A stretch of 64,000 bases of DNA from G965222335 sp965222335 (lineage in GTDB: Bacteria > Pseudomonadota > Gammaproteobacteria > Pseudomonadales > Halieaceae): NCBI GenBank assembly GCA_965222335.1, contig OZ244944.1:2728001-2792000 (forward strand), in the 5' to 3' direction. Shown here one piece after another: positions 50,216 to 58,797 of the stretch. The position numbers were made by a program, and so were the translations under genes. The notes under the pieces are model-generated. The model searched no databases and was not told the origin of the DNA. It saw only the letters and a program-made list of their open reading frames with translations. The first letter of the stretch is position 1. Every line of letters begins with the position of its first letter.

Positions 50216-50755
50216 ATGGCAACGTTGAAAGACAAGTACAAGAGCGAGCTCGCTCCCCGGCTGAAAGAAGAGCTGGGCCTGGCTAATGTGATGGAAGTAC
50301 CGCGCATCACCAAGATCACCCTGAACATGGGTGTGGGCGATGCCGTTGGCGACAAGAAGGTGTTGGAGAACGCCGTCGCCGACATGGAGAAGATCGCCGG
50401 GCAGAAGCCGATCATTACCAAGGCGCGCAAGTCCATCGCCGGGTTCAAGATCCGCGACGGCTGGCCGATCGGCTGTAAGGTGACCCTTCGCTCCGACCGC
50501 ATGTACGAGTTCCTGGAGCGCCTGATCAGCATTGCGATCCCGCGTATCCGCGACTTCCGCGGTATCAGCCCGAAGTCTTTCGACGGGCGCGGTAACTTCG
50601 CAATGGGCGTTGGTGAGCAAATCATTTTCCCGGAAATTGACTACGACCAGGTGGACGCACTTCGCGGTATGGATATCACCATCACCACCACGGCTCGTAC
50701 GGATGATGAAGGCCGCGCCCTGCTGCGCGCTTTCAACTTCCCCCTGAAAGGTTAA
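50216..50755 (+). CDS. rplE: Ribosomal protein L5
   Basis: The 179-residue protein binding 5S rRNA shows VPRITKITLNMGVGDAVGDKK, GQKPIITKARKSIAGFKIRDGWPIGCKVTLR and the C-terminal FPEIDYDQVDALRGMDITITTTA. It forms part of the central protuberance with L18 and 5S rRNA. Confidence 0.98.
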   Translation: MATLKDKYKSELAPRLKEELGLANVMEVPRITKITLNMGVGDAVGDKKVLENAVADMEKIAGQKPIITKARKSIAGFKIRDGWPIGCKVTLRSDRMYEFLERLISIAIPRIRDFRGISPKSFDGRGNFAMGVGEQIIFPEIDYDQVDALRGMDITITTTARTDDEGRALLRAFNFPLKG

Positions 50756-50767
50756 GAGGCTTTATAC

Positions 50768-51073
50768 ATGGCTAAAAAATCTATGATCGCGCGTGAAGAC
50801 AAGCGTGCACGTATGGTGGCTAAGTACGCCCAGAAGCGTGCCAACCTGAAGGCGGTTCTCAGCGACATGAATGCGTCTGACGAAGAGAAGTGGGAAGCCC
50901 AGGTTGCCCTGCAGAAGCTGCCACGTGATGCCAGCCCGGTGCGCCGCCAGCGTCGCTGCCAGCTCACCGGTCGCCCTCACGCGGTGTATCGTAAATTTGG
51001 CCTGTGCCGTAACAAGCTGCGTGAGGCAGCCATGCGCGGCGATGTACCTGGTCTGGTTAAGTCCAGCTGGTAA
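50768..51073 (+). CDS. rpsN: Ribosomal protein S14, zinc-free form
   Basis: The 101-residue protein is the long, C-minus type S14: MAKKSMIAREDKRARM, and the C-terminal RRQRRCQLTGRPHAVYRKFGLCRNKLREAAMRGDVPGL. The four-cysteine zinc ribbon of the short paralogue is incomplete (only two cysteines at the equivalent positions), so it does not depend on zinc. Confidence 0.98.
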   Translation: MAKKSMIAREDKRARMVAKYAQKRANLKAVLSDMNASDEEKWEAQVALQKLPRDASPVRRQRRCQLTGRPHAVYRKFGLCRNKLREAAMRGDVPGLVKSSW

Positions 51074-51088
51074 CGGAGAGATTTAGAA

Positions 51089-51484
51089 ATGAGTATGCAA
51101 GATCCGCTGTCAGATATGCTGACCCGTATTCGCAATGCGCAAATGGCCGGTAAAACCACTGTGGAAATGCCGGGCTCCAAGCTCAAGGCTGCCGTTGCGG
51201 CAGTACTGAAGGAAGAGGGCTACGTGAGTGATTTCGCGTCGTCCACCGAACAGGGCAAGCCGCGCCTGAGCATTGAGCTCAAGTACTACCAGGGCAAGCC
51301 CGTTATTGCAGAGATCGATCGCATCAGTCGTCCCGGGCTGCGCAGCTATGCCGCCAAGGATGAGCTGCCCTCCGTTCGCGGTGGGCTGGGCGTGGCAATC
51401 GTATCCACCTCGCGGGGTGTGATGACCGATCGCGCGGCACGTGCCGCGGGTGTCGGTGGTGAAGTGCTCTGCACCGTTTTCTAA
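51089..51484 (+). CDS. rpsH: Ribosomal protein S8
   Basis: The 131-residue primary 16S binder shows MQDPLSDMLTRIRNAQMAGKTTVEMPGSKLK and the C-terminal LGVAIVSTSRGVMTDRAARAAGVGGEVLCTVF. S8 represses the spc operon in E. coli by binding the rplE mRNA start; a comparable site was not identified. ATG 51089 or the second ATG two codons later may be used. Confidence 0.98.
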   Translation: MSMQDPLSDMLTRIRNAQMAGKTTVEMPGSKLKAAVAAVLKEEGYVSDFASSTEQGKPRLSIELKYYQGKPVIAEIDRISRPGLRSYAAKDELPSVRGGLGVAIVSTSRGVMTDRAARAAGVGGEVLCTVF

Positions 51485-51511
51485 GATTTTTTGATTTAAA
51501 GAGCATTCAAC

Positions 51512-52039
51512 ATGTCTAGAGTCGCAAATAATCCGGTAACACTGCCCAGCGGTGTCGAGGTCAAGCTGAACGGCCGCGACGTCTCTGTAAAAGGCAGCAA
51601 GGGCACGCTGGAACTGTCACTGGTTGACGGCGTGCAGCTTAGCCAGGATGACAACGTTTTGACCGTCGCGTACGAGAGTGACAAGTCCAAGGCCCAGGCC
51701 GGGACGACTCGCGCGCTGCTGAACAATATGGTCAAGGGCGTCAGCGAAGGCTGGGAGAAGAAGTTGATCCTCAACGGCGTTGGCTATCGTGCCAAGGCTG
51801 CCGGCAGCACCGTCAACCTGACCGTGGGTCTGTCCCACCAGGTGGATTACCAGCTGCCCGAGGGTGTCAGCGCCGAGACTCCCACGCAGACCGAAGTGGT
51901 CGTGAAAGGTATAGACAAGCAGGCTGTTGGCCAGGCCGCCGCGGAAATCCGCGGCGTTCGTCCGCCAGAGCCTTACAAGGGTAAAGGCATTCGCTACGCG
52001 GACGAGTACGTCCGCCGTAAAGAAGCCAAGAAGAAGTAA
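51512..52039 (+). CDS. rplF: Ribosomal protein L6
   Basis: The 175-residue protein near the sarcin-ricin loop has two duplicated alpha/beta domains. Signatures are PVTLPSGVEVKLNGRDVSVKGSKGTLE, GVGYRAKAAGSTVNLTVGLSHQV and the C-terminal GVRPPEPYKGKGIRYADEYVRRKEAKKK. Normal length. Confidence 0.98.
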   Translation: MSRVANNPVTLPSGVEVKLNGRDVSVKGSKGTLELSLVDGVQLSQDDNVLTVAYESDKSKAQAGTTRALLNNMVKGVSEGWEKKLILNGVGYRAKAAGSTVNLTVGLSHQVDYQLPEGVSAETPTQTEVVVKGIDKQAVGQAAAEIRGVRPPEPYKGKGIRYADEYVRRKEAKKK

Positions 52040-52052
52040 GCAGGTACCTCAG

Positions 52053-52403
52053 ATGAGTGCAAAGAATGATTCAAGGCTGCGTCGCGCTCGTCGCGCTCGC
52101 GCCCGCATGCGCGACCAGGGCGTGAACCGCCTGAGCGTGCACCGGACTCCGCGCCACATCTACGCCCAGGTGTTTGCACCTGCCGGCGACAAGGTGCTGG
52201 CCAGCGCTTCAACCCTGGACACCACCTTGCGCGGTGGCAGCACCGGTAACGCCGATGCGGCTGCGGCCGTGGGCAAGCTGGTGGCTGAGCGGGCCAAGGC
52301 GGCCGGTGTCGAGAAAGTCGCATTCGATCGCAGCGGCTACAAGTACCACGGACGCATCAAGGCTCTGGCCGACGCCGCCCGTGAAAGTGGACTGGAATTC
52401 TAG
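52053..52403 (+). CDS. rplR: Ribosomal protein L18
   Basis: The 116-residue 5S rRNA-binding protein has a basic N-terminus (RLRRARRARARMRDQGVNRLSVHRTPRHIYAQV) followed by LASASTLDTTLR and the C-terminal VAFDRSGYKYHGRIKALADAARESGLEF. Start ATG 52053 follows the rplF stop by 13 nt; the longer open frame upstream overlaps rplF and lacks homology. Confidence 0.98.
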   Translation: MSAKNDSRLRRARRARARMRDQGVNRLSVHRTPRHIYAQVFAPAGDKVLASASTLDTTLRGGSTGNADAAAAVGKLVAERAKAAGVEKVAFDRSGYKYHGRIKALADAARESGLEF

Positions 52404-52412
52404 GGTAACGAT

Positions 52413-52925
52413 ATGGCGTTTAACGATCAGAAGAAGCAGCAGCAGGACGGTGACCTCCAGGAAAAGCTGGTCCAGGTAAACCGCGTTGCGAAAGTGGTCA
52501 AGGGTGGCCGTATCTTTGGTTTCACCGCCCTGACCGTCGTTGGCGACGGCAAGGGTAAAGTGGGCTTCGGCCGCGGCAAGGCGCGTGAGGTGCCGGTTGC
52601 GATCCAGAAGGCCATGGAAGCCGCGCGTCGCAACATGATCCAGGTCGAGTTGAACGACGGCACTATCCAGTACCCGGTAAAGGCCAGCCACGGCGCCTCC
52701 AAGGTGTACATGCAGCCGGCTTCCGAAGGTACCGGCGTGATTGCCGGTGGTGCGATGCGCGCGGTGCTGGAAATTGCCGGCGTCCACGACGTGCTGGCCA
52801 AGTGCTACGGCTCCACGAACCCGGTCAACGTGGTTCGCGCGACTTTTAACGGTCTGCGCGACATGTCTGCCCCGGACGACGTGGCTGCCAAGCGCGGCAA
52901 GACCGTCGAAGAAATTTTGAACTAA
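52413..52925 (+). CDS. rpsE: Ribosomal protein S5
   Basis: The 170-residue protein at the mRNA entry channel has the dsRBD-like N-terminal domain LQEKLVQVNRVAKVVKGGRIFGFTALTVVGDGKGKVGFGRGKA, including the loop altered in spectinomycin resistance (here wild-type), and the C-terminal GVHDVLAKCYGSTNPVNVVRATF. Confidence 0.98.
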   Translation: MAFNDQKKQQQDGDLQEKLVQVNRVAKVVKGGRIFGFTALTVVGDGKGKVGFGRGKAREVPVAIQKAMEAARRNMIQVELNDGTIQYPVKASHGASKVYMQPASEGTGVIAGGAMRAVLEIAGVHDVLAKCYGSTNPVNVVRATFNGLRDMSAPDDVAAKRGKTVEEILN

Positions 52926-52943
52926 TTATTGGGTTGGCTTGTC

Positions 52944-53126
52944 ATGGCTAAAGCAACTATTAAGGTAACGCAGACCAAGAGCGCTTACGGTCGCCTCAAG
53001 GCTCACAGGGCCTGTGTGGCCGGCCTCGGCCTGCGCCGTATCGGCCACACGGTTGAGGTGGAAGACACTCCCTCCGTGCGCGGCATGATCAACAAAGTGA
53101 ATTACCTGGTACGGGTTGAGGATTAA
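52944..53126 (+). CDS. rpmD: Ribosomal protein L30
   Basis: The 60-residue protein shows KATIKVTQTKSAYGRLKAHRACVAGLGLRRIGHTVEVEDTPSVRGMINKVNYLVRVED, present across nearly the entire length (quoted piecewise: TQTKSAYGRL, GLGLRRIGHTVE, MINKVNYLV). Start ATG 52944; five upstream in-frame codons are non-conserved. Confidence 0.96.
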   Translation: MAKATIKVTQTKSAYGRLKAHRACVAGLGLRRIGHTVEVEDTPSVRGMINKVNYLVRVED

Positions 53127-53130
53127 TCAG

Positions 53131-53577
53131 ATGTCAGAAGAATTGCGACTCAATACCCTGGCGCCGGCACCGGGCTCGCGGAAAGACGCCAAGCGTGTCG
53201 GTCGCGGTATCGGCAGTGGCCTGGGCAAGACCGCCGGTCGCGGTCACAAGGGCCAGAAGTCCCGCTCCGGCGGTCGCGTGAAGCCCGGTTTCGAGGGCGG
53301 CCAGATGCCGCTGCAGAAGCGCCTGCCGAAGTACGGCTTCAGCTCGCGCATCTCTCGCACCACGGCGCAGGTACGCCTGGGTGAACTGAACCAGGTGGCA
53401 GGCGACGTGGTCGACCTGGACGCACTGAAGGCAGCCGATCTGGTACGTAATGATGTGACTCGCGCCCGCGTGTTCCTGTCCGGTGAACTGGGCAAGGCCG
53501 TGACCGTGAAGGGTCTGGCGGTCACCAAGGGTGCCCGCGATGCCATCGAGCAGGCCGGCGGGAAAGTAGAGGAATAA
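53131..53577 (+). CDS. rplO: Ribosomal protein L15
   Basis: The 148-residue late-assembly protein has the glycine-rich basic N-terminal extension (APGSRKDAKRVGRGIGSGLG, then KTAGRGHKGQKSRSGG), the segment FEGGQMPLQKRLPKYGF and a C-terminal globular domain ending AIEQAGGKVEE. Start ATG 53131. secY begins immediately after its stop codon. Confidence 0.98.
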   Translation: MSEELRLNTLAPAPGSRKDAKRVGRGIGSGLGKTAGRGHKGQKSRSGGRVKPGFEGGQMPLQKRLPKYGFSSRISRTTAQVRLGELNQVAGDVVDLDALKAADLVRNDVTRARVFLSGELGKAVTVKGLAVTKGARDAIEQAGGKVEE

Positions 53578-54906
53578 ATGGCGACAGGTCAACTGCCCGG
53601 CGTTAACAAGGCAGGCATGGGCGAGCTCTTTGCTCGCCTTCGTTTTGTCTTGCTGGCGATAATTGTTTATCGCATCGGCACGCACATACCGGTGCCGGGC
53701 ATTGACCCGGCCCAGCTGGCGGCACTGTTCAACCAGAACCAGGGTACCATCCTGGGTCTGGCGAACATGTTCTCCGGCGGTGCGCTGGAGCGGATGAGTA
53801 TCCTGGCCCTGGGCATCATGCCCTACATCTCTGCGTCGATCATCATGCAGCTGATGTCGGCGGTGACGCCGCAGCTGGAGGCGCTGAAGAAAGAAGGCGA
53901 GTCCGGCCGCCGCAAGATCAGCCAGTACACGCGCTACCTGACGGTCGTGCTGGCGATTGTGCAGGCCACCGGTATGACCGTGGGCATGGCCAACCAGGGT
54001 ATGGCTTACAGCGTCAGCCCGCTTTTTTACGTGATTGCGATCACGTCGCTGGTCACCGGCGCCGTGTTCATGATGTGGCTGGGCGAGCAGATTACCGAGA
54101 AGGGTGTCGGCAACGGCATTTCGCTGCTGATCTTTGCCGGGATTGTCGCGGGCCTGCCCTCGGCGATCGGCCAGTCCCTGGAGCAGGCGCGTCAGGGTGA
54201 GCTGAATATCCTGGTGCTGCTGTTCGTGCTGGCGCTGGCGATTGCGGTGATCTACATGATCGTGTTCATCGAGCGCGGCCAGCGCCGGATCACGGTGAAC
54301 TACGCCAAGCGGCAGCAGGGGCGCAAGATGTTCCAGGCGCAGAGCTCGCATCTGCCCCTGAAGGTGAACATGGCCGGGGTGATTCCGGCGATTTTCGCCA
54401 GCAGCATCCTGCTGTTCCCGGCCTCGATCGCGCAGTGGTTCGGGTCCTCGGGCTCGGCTGACTGGCTGCAGGATCTGGCGGTGGCGATTGGCCCCGGTCA
54501 GCCGCTGAACATCCTGTTGTTCACGGGCTTTATTGTATTTTTCTGCTTCTTCTATACGGCGTTGATGTTCAACCCCCAGGAAGTGGCAGACAACCTGAAG
54601 CGGTCCGGCGCCTTTGTGCCGGGTATCCGCCCGGGGCAGCAGACCGCCAACTACATTGACGGCGTGCTGACCAGGCTGACGGTTTTCGGCTCTGCGTATA
54701 TCGCGCTGGTATGTCTGATGCCGCAGTTCCTGGTAGTGATGTGGAACGTGCCCTTTTACCTGGGCGGGACCTCGTTGCTGATCGTGGTAGTGGTGGTCAT
54801 GGATTTCATGGCCCAGGTGCAGAGCCACCTGATGTCACAGCAGTACGACTCTGTGATGAAGAAGGCCAACCTGAAGAATTATGGTGCTTCCGGTCGCGTG
54901 CGCTAA
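53578..54906 (+). CDS. secY: Preprotein translocase subunit SecY
   Basis: The 442-residue channel of the Sec translocon has ten predicted membrane helices. Signatures are RLRFVLLAIIVYRIGTHIPVPGID at the N-terminus, the plug/TM2 region GALERMSILALGIMPYISASIIMQL, and ERGQRRITVNYAKRQ in cytosolic loop C4, which binds SecA and ribosomes. It begins directly at the rplO stop and is followed by rpmJ after 28 nt. Confidence 0.98.
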   Translation: MATGQLPGVNKAGMGELFARLRFVLLAIIVYRIGTHIPVPGIDPAQLAALFNQNQGTILGLANMFSGGALERMSILALGIMPYISASIIMQLMSAVTPQLEALKKEGESGRRKISQYTRYLTVVLAIVQATGMTVGMANQGMAYSVSPLFYVIAITSLVTGAVFMMWLGEQITEKGVGNGISLLIFAGIVAGLPSAIGQSLEQARQGELNILVLLFVLALAIAVIYMIVFIERGQRRITVNYAKRQQGRKMFQAQSSHLPLKVNMAGVIPAIFASSILLFPASIAQWFGSSGSADWLQDLAVAIGPGQPLNILLFTGFIVFFCFFYTALMFNPQEVADNLKRSGAFVPGIRPGQQTANYIDGVLTRLTVFGSAYIALVCLMPQFLVVMWNVPFYLGGTSLLIVVVVVMDFMAQVQSHLMSQQYDSVMKKANLKNYGASGRVR

Positions 54907-54934
54907 GCGGCGGCGGGTGTTTGGAGAGAGTGAG

Positions 54935-55051
54935 ATGAAAGTACGTGCATCGGTAAAGAAGATCTGCAGGAACTGCAAGATTGTTCGCCGCCATGGTGTC
55001 GTGCGCGTGATCTGCAACACGGATCCGCGGCACAAGCAGCGCCAGGGCTGA
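54935..55051 (+). CDS. rpmJ: Ribosomal protein L36, zinc-binding type
   Basis: This is a 38-residue protein reading MKVRASVKKICRNCKIVRR and continuing with VVRVICNTDPRHKQRQG. Cys11, Cys14, Cys27 and a histidine at 33 form the zinc ribbon, so this is the zinc-containing (C+) form. It starts at ATG 54935, with GGAGAG upstream, and is the last gene of the spc segment before the alpha promoter. Confidence 0.97.
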   Translation: MKVRASVKKICRNCKIVRRHGVVRVICNTDPRHKQRQG

Positions 55052-55087
55052 GGCCGGGTGCTGGACGGTATTTGTACTGTTTAGCGG

Positions 55088-55116
55088 TTGATTTTTGGTT
55101 AACAAGTCGCTAGAAT
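55088..55116 (+). promoter_or_regulatory. alpha operon promoter and leader
   Basis: TTGATT at 55088-55093 and TAGAAT at 55111-55116 are 17 bp apart. The ~96-nt leader to rpsM (55117-55212) is the position of the S4-binding pseudoknot of E. coli; complementary blocks such as CCCCTCACTGAA and TTTCAGGGG are visible, but the pseudoknot was not modelled. Confidence 0.72.
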
Positions 55117-55212
55117 TCGGCGCCTTTCGCGTCCCCACCCCCTCACTGAACGGTTTCAGGGGTGTGGCGCTGCGCTGCTGGTAGCGAAAACTGAGTATTT
55201 GGAGAAAGTTGG

Positions 55213-55569
55213 ATGGCTCGTATTGCCGGTGTCAACATACCTGACAACAAGCACACCGTGGTCTCTTTGACCTATATCTACGGTATTGGTCGCACCCAGG
55301 CGCAGCGCCTGTGTGAGGAAACCGGGGTGGAGCAGCACGCCAAGGTGGCGGAGCTGTCCGAAGAGCAGCTGGATGCCCTGCGCGGGAAGATCGGTGACAT
55401 GAGCGTCGAGGGCGACCTGCGCCGCGAGGTCTCCATGAACATCAAGCGCCTGATGGACCTGGGGTGCAACCGCGGCCTGCGTCACCGTCGCAGCCTGCCG
55501 CTGCGTGGCCAGCGCACCAAGACCAATGCGCGCACCCGCAAGGGCCCGCGCAAGCCGATTCGTCGCTAG
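55213..55569 (+). CDS. rpsM: Ribosomal protein S13
   Basis: The 118-residue protein of the inter-subunit bridge B1 shows ARIAGVNIPDNKHTVVSLTYIYGIGRTQAQ, then DLRREVSMNIKRLMDLGCNRGLRHRRSLPLRGQRTKTNARTRKG as the conserved C-terminal basic tail (quoted pieces: MDLGCNRGLRHRR, LRGQRTKTNART). First gene of the alpha operon. Confidence 0.97.
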   Translation: MARIAGVNIPDNKHTVVSLTYIYGIGRTQAQRLCEETGVEQHAKVAELSEEQLDALRGKIGDMSVEGDLRREVSMNIKRLMDLGCNRGLRHRRSLPLRGQRTKTNARTRKGPRKPIRR

Positions 55570-55646
55570 GGGCCATTCCCCGCAACGAGTCCTTTTAGTG
55601 TAGCTGCACCCCTGTGCAGTGTTGATATTAAAACAGGAACGAAAAT

Positions 55647-56039
55647 ATGGCTAAGCCAGGTGCGAAAAGCACTCGCAAGAAGGTCAATAAGTCCGTCGTC
55701 GACGGCATTGCGCATGTACACGCGTCCTTCAACAACACCATTGTTACGATTACCGACCGCCAGGGCAACACTCTGAGCTGGGCGACCTCCGGCGGCTCCG
55801 GCTTTCGCGGTTCGCGCAAGAGCACGCCCTTCGCCGCCCAGGTGGCCGCGGAGCGCGCGGGCGAAGCGGCCAAGGAGTACGGCCTGCAGAATCTGGACGT
55901 GCAGGTAAAAGGCCCGGGGCCCGGCCGCGAGTCGGCCGTGCGCGCGCTTAACGCCTGTGGCTACAAGATCAGCAACATTACTGACGTGACGCCGATCCCG
56001 CACAACGGCTGTCGTCCGCCCAAGAAACGTCGCGTGTAA
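55647..56039 (+). CDS. rpsK: Ribosomal protein S11
   Basis: The 130-residue protein of the platform shows VDGIAHVHASFNNTIVTITDRQGN, then SWATSGGSGFRGSRKSTPFAAQ and the C-terminal NITDVTPIPHNGCRPPKKRRV. The conserved NG pair near the C-terminus, a known isoaspartate site in E. coli, is retained. Confidence 0.98.
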   Translation: MAKPGAKSTRKKVNKSVVDGIAHVHASFNNTIVTITDRQGNTLSWATSGGSGFRGSRKSTPFAAQVAAERAGEAAKEYGLQNLDVQVKGPGPGRESAVRALNACGYKISNITDVTPIPHNGCRPPKKRRV

Positions 56040-56062
56040 ACCGCATACAGGATTGAACTGAC

Positions 56063-56683
56063 ATGGCTCGATATATTGGACCCAAGTGCAAGCTCTCCCG
56101 TCGTGAAGGAACTGACCTGTTCCTCAAGAGCGGTGTGCGCGCGCTGGAAAGCAAGTGTAAGGCAGAGGCCGTTCCCGGCCAGCACGGCGCCCGCCGCGGC
56201 CGCCTGTCCGACTACGGTGTGCAGCTGCGCGAGAAGCAGAAAGTGCGTCGTATCTACGGTGTGCTGGAGAAGCAGTTCCGTGGTTACTACCAGGAAGCGG
56301 CCCGTCGCAAGGGCGCGACCGGTGAGAACCTGCTGCAGCTGCTGGAATCCCGCCTGGACAACGTGGTTTACCGCATGGGCTTTGGTGCCACCCGCGCCGA
56401 AGCGCGGCAGATGGTGTCCCACAAGGCGATCCTGGTCAACGGCAGCACCGTGAACATCCCTTCCTACCAGGTGCAGGCCGGCGATGTCGTGTCCCTGCGT
56501 GAAAAAGCCAAGAAGCAGCTGCGTGTGCAGTCGGCCCTGGCCCTGGCGGCCCAGCGTGGCGAGCCGGAGTGGATCGAGGTCAACAACGAGAAACTGGAAG
56601 GCGTATTCAAAGCTGCGCCGGAGCGCCAGGACCTGTCTTCCGAGATCAACGAAAACCTGATCGTGGAACTGTACTCCAAGTAA
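56063..56683 (+). CDS. rpsD: Ribosomal protein S4
   Basis: The 206-residue primary assembly protein shows ARYIGPKCKLSRREGTDLFLKS, the PGQHGARRGRLSDYG segment, KQKVRRIYGVLEKQFRGYY, and an S4 RNA-binding domain (LDNVVYRMGFGATRAEARQMV). The N-terminal zinc knuckle is absent, as in other C-minus S4 proteins. It is the likely translational repressor of this operon. Confidence 0.98.
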   Translation: MARYIGPKCKLSRREGTDLFLKSGVRALESKCKAEAVPGQHGARRGRLSDYGVQLREKQKVRRIYGVLEKQFRGYYQEAARRKGATGENLLQLLESRLDNVVYRMGFGATRAEARQMVSHKAILVNGSTVNIPSYQVQAGDVVSLREKAKKQLRVQSALALAAQRGEPEWIEVNNEKLEGVFKAAPERQDLSSEINENLIVELYSK

Positions 56684-56720
56684 TCCGACACAGCACAAAC
56701 CTACTATTACAGGTGCCAGA

Positions 56721-57728
56721 ATGCAGACTGCAGTAAATGAATTCTTGACCCCGCGCGTGATCAATGTCGAAGAGAAGACGAACTCGCGCGCCCAGGTGAC
56801 CCTGGAGCCCCTGGAGCGTGGTTTCGGCCACACCCTGGGCAACGCATTGCGTCGCATCCTGCTGTCATCCATGCCGGGCTGCGCCATCACCGAAGTCGAG
56901 ATCGACGGCGTGTTGCACGAGTACAGTGCGCTGGAAGGCGTGCAGGAAGACGTCATCGAAATCCTGCTGAACCTCAAGGGCGTGGCCCTGGTCATGAACG
57001 GCAAGGAAGAAGCCGAGCTGACCCTGAGCAAGAAAGGCGCGGGCGCGGTGACTGCCGGTGATATCCAGGTTGATCACGACATCGAGATTCGCAACCCCGA
57101 TCACCTGATCTGCCACCTCAACGGCAGCTCCGAGATCAACATGAAGCTGACCGTGGCCCGTGGCCGCGGCTATTCACCGGCGGACTCCCGTGAGAATCCG
57201 GAAGAAGAGACCCGCAGCATCGGCCGCCTGCAGCTGGACGCCAGCTTCTCGCCGATCCACCGCGTGTCCTACGTGGTTGAGGCCGCGCGTGTCGAGCAGC
57301 GCACCGACCTGGACAAGCTGGTCCTGGACCTGGAGACCAACGGCACCATCGATCCGGAAGAAGCCATTCGTCGCGCCGCGACCATCCTGCAGCAGCAGCT
57401 GGCGGTGTTTGTCGACCTGGAGTCAGAGTCCGAATCCGAGTCCATCGAGGAAGAGGACGAGGTGGATCCGATTCTGCTGCGTCCGGTAGACGATCTCGAG
57501 CTGACCGTTCGCTCCGCCAACTGCCTCAAGGCGGAGAACATCTACTACATCGGTGACCTGGTGCAGCGCACCGAGGTAGAGCTGCTGAAGACGCCGAACC
57601 TGGGCAAGAAGTCGCTGACCGAAATCAAGGATGTCCTCGCCTCCCGCGGCCTGTCCCTGGGTATGCGCCTGGACAACTGGCCCCCGGCCAGCCTGAAAAA
57701 CGACGAGCGGGTCCTGAGCGGCGTATAA
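56721..57728 (+). CDS. rpoA: RNA polymerase alpha subunit
   Basis: The 335-residue subunit has an N-terminal dimerisation domain (about 10-235; ERGFGHTLGNALRRILLSSMPG), a linker containing an acidic serine-rich stretch (ESESESESIEEEDE), and a C-terminal domain (about 248-330; ELTVRSANCLKAENIYYIGDLVQRTE and NLGKKSLTEIKDVLASRGLSLGM) that binds UP elements and activators. Normal length. The acidic linker is more regular than in E. coli. Confidence 0.99.
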   Translation: MQTAVNEFLTPRVINVEEKTNSRAQVTLEPLERGFGHTLGNALRRILLSSMPGCAITEVEIDGVLHEYSALEGVQEDVIEILLNLKGVALVMNGKEEAELTLSKKGAGAVTAGDIQVDHDIEIRNPDHLICHLNGSSEINMKLTVARGRGYSPADSRENPEEETRSIGRLQLDASFSPIHRVSYVVEAARVEQRTDLDKLVLDLETNGTIDPEEAIRRAATILQQQLAVFVDLESESESESIEEEDEVDPILLRPVDDLELTVRSANCLKAENIYYIGDLVQRTEVELLKTPNLGKKSLTEIKDVLASRGLSLGMRLDNWPPASLKNDERVLSGV

Positions 57729-57797
57729 CACGTCCCGGCACCTTCGAGTACCCAGTTAGCCGTGCTGCGATAGCACAGAACACATAGGATTGGAAAA

Positions 57798-58193
57798 ATG
57801 CGTCATCGTCACAGTGGACGTCAGTTAAATCGAAACAGCTCGCACCGCAAGGCCATGTTCCGCAACATGACCGTGTCTCTGGTGGAGCACGAGCTGATCA
57901 AGACCACCCTGCCCAAGGCCAAGGAGCTGCGCAGCTACGCGGAGCCCCTGATCACCCTGGCCAAGAGCGACAGCGTCGCCAACCGCCGCCTGGCGTTTGA
58001 CCGCGTGCGCAACAAGGCTGCCGTGGGCAAGCTGTTCGCGGAGCTCGGCCCGCGCTACCAGGCGCGGCCCGGTGGCTATATCCGCATCCTCAAGTGCGGC
58101 TACCGCACCGGCGACAAGGCCCCCATGGCCTACGTCGAGCTGGTGGATCGCCCGGCTGTTGATGTCGATCTTGAGGAGGGTGACGAGGATTAA
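57798..58193 (+). CDS. rplQ: Ribosomal protein L17
   Basis: The 131-residue protein shows MRHRHSGRQLNRNSSHRKAMFRNM, the ELRSYAEPLITLAKSDSVANRRLAF segment and GGYIRILKCGYRTGDKAPMAYVELV with an acidic tail. It ends the alpha operon at an intrinsic terminator. Its last 151 bp (from 58043) lie in the 587-bp tandem duplication, so a 3' fragment recurs at 58630-58780. This intact copy has the normal length. Confidence 0.97.
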   Translation: MRHRHSGRQLNRNSSHRKAMFRNMTVSLVEHELIKTTLPKAKELRSYAEPLITLAKSDSVANRRLAFDRVRNKAAVGKLFAELGPRYQARPGGYIRILKCGYRTGDKAPMAYVELVDRPAVDVDLEEGDED

Positions 58194-58210
58194 GTCGTCC
58201 CGCCAGATCG

Positions 58211-58238
58211 AAAAAGCCGGGCAACGCCCGGCTTTTTT
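58211..58238 (+). terminator. alpha operon (rplQ) terminator
   Basis: AAAAAGCCGGGC and GCCCGGCTTTTT form a 12-bp stem with an AAC loop and a trailing T run. An identical copy lies at 58798-58825 in the second duplication unit. Confidence 0.93.
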
Positions 58239-58251
58239 GTACCTGTTTAAA

Positions 58252-58330
58252 GGGGACGGATACAAAAAGGGGACGGATACCTAATTCTACGGAATTAGGT
58301 ATCCGTCCCCTTTTTTACGTCCCCAATTTA
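58252..58330. repeat. Family A cluster, duplication copy 1
   Basis: It contains a partial forward unit (58252-58263) and an inverted pair with 24-bp perfect arms (58264-58287 and 58292-58315), a TACG loop and flanking A and T runs. A partial ACGTCCCCAATTTA unit abuts the TonB-gene stop. It resembles a bidirectional terminator directly behind the rplQ terminator. Confidence 0.9.
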
Positions 58331-58629
58331 TCAGGGGGAGCTGGCGCCGGGGGCGAGCTGGTGCAGTTCGAAGCGGGTGCCGGCGCGGCCGCTGATCTCC
58401 ACCTTGCACTCACGCCAGCCGGCGGGGATTTCCCAGGGGCGCAGGGATGGGAAGGGCAGGCGTTTCTCGCTGCCGAGGCAGGCGAGATACAGCCAGTCGA
58501 CGTCGCCGCGTATCTCGCGAATGGTGAAGCGATCGCGGCTCAGGCGCATTTCCCAGGAGCCGGGGCCGCCGCGGTACAGCGGGGTCAGTTCCCCTTTGGT
58601 GGCGACGAAGGGCTGGGCCTTAAAGCGCT
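58331..58629 (-). pseudogene. 3' fragment of TonB-domain protein gene (duplication copy 1)
   Basis: This fragment matches the last ~100 codons of the gene at 58918, read on the minus strand, starting abruptly at the duplication junction. Upstream on the minus strand the frame runs into the antisense of the rplQ fragment and has no normal start or promoter. It differs from the intact copy at about eight bases, mostly silent. Confidence 0.88.
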
Positions 58630-58780
58630 GCTCGGCCCGCGCTACCAGGCGCGGCCCGGTGGCTATATCCGCATCCTCAAGTGCGGCTACCGCACCGGCG
58701 ACAAGGCCCCCATGGCCTACGTCGAGCTGGTGGATCGCCCGGCTGTTGATGTCGATCTTGAGGAGGGTGACGAGGATTAA
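58630..58780 (+). pseudogene. 3' fragment of rplQ (duplication copy 2)
   Basis: The last 50 codons and stop of rplQ, identical to 58043-58193. Upstream of the junction is antisense TonB-gene fragment sequence, so no functional L17 can be made. It is followed by an identical terminator copy. Confidence 0.92.
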
Positions 58781-58797
58781 GTCGTCCCGCCAGATCG

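Noticed and set aside
58361..58780. Plus-strand frame ending in L17-like sequence
   Set aside because: Its first two thirds are antisense to the TonB-gene fragment; only the last 50 codons are real L17 sequence, so it is listed as a pseudogene fragment.
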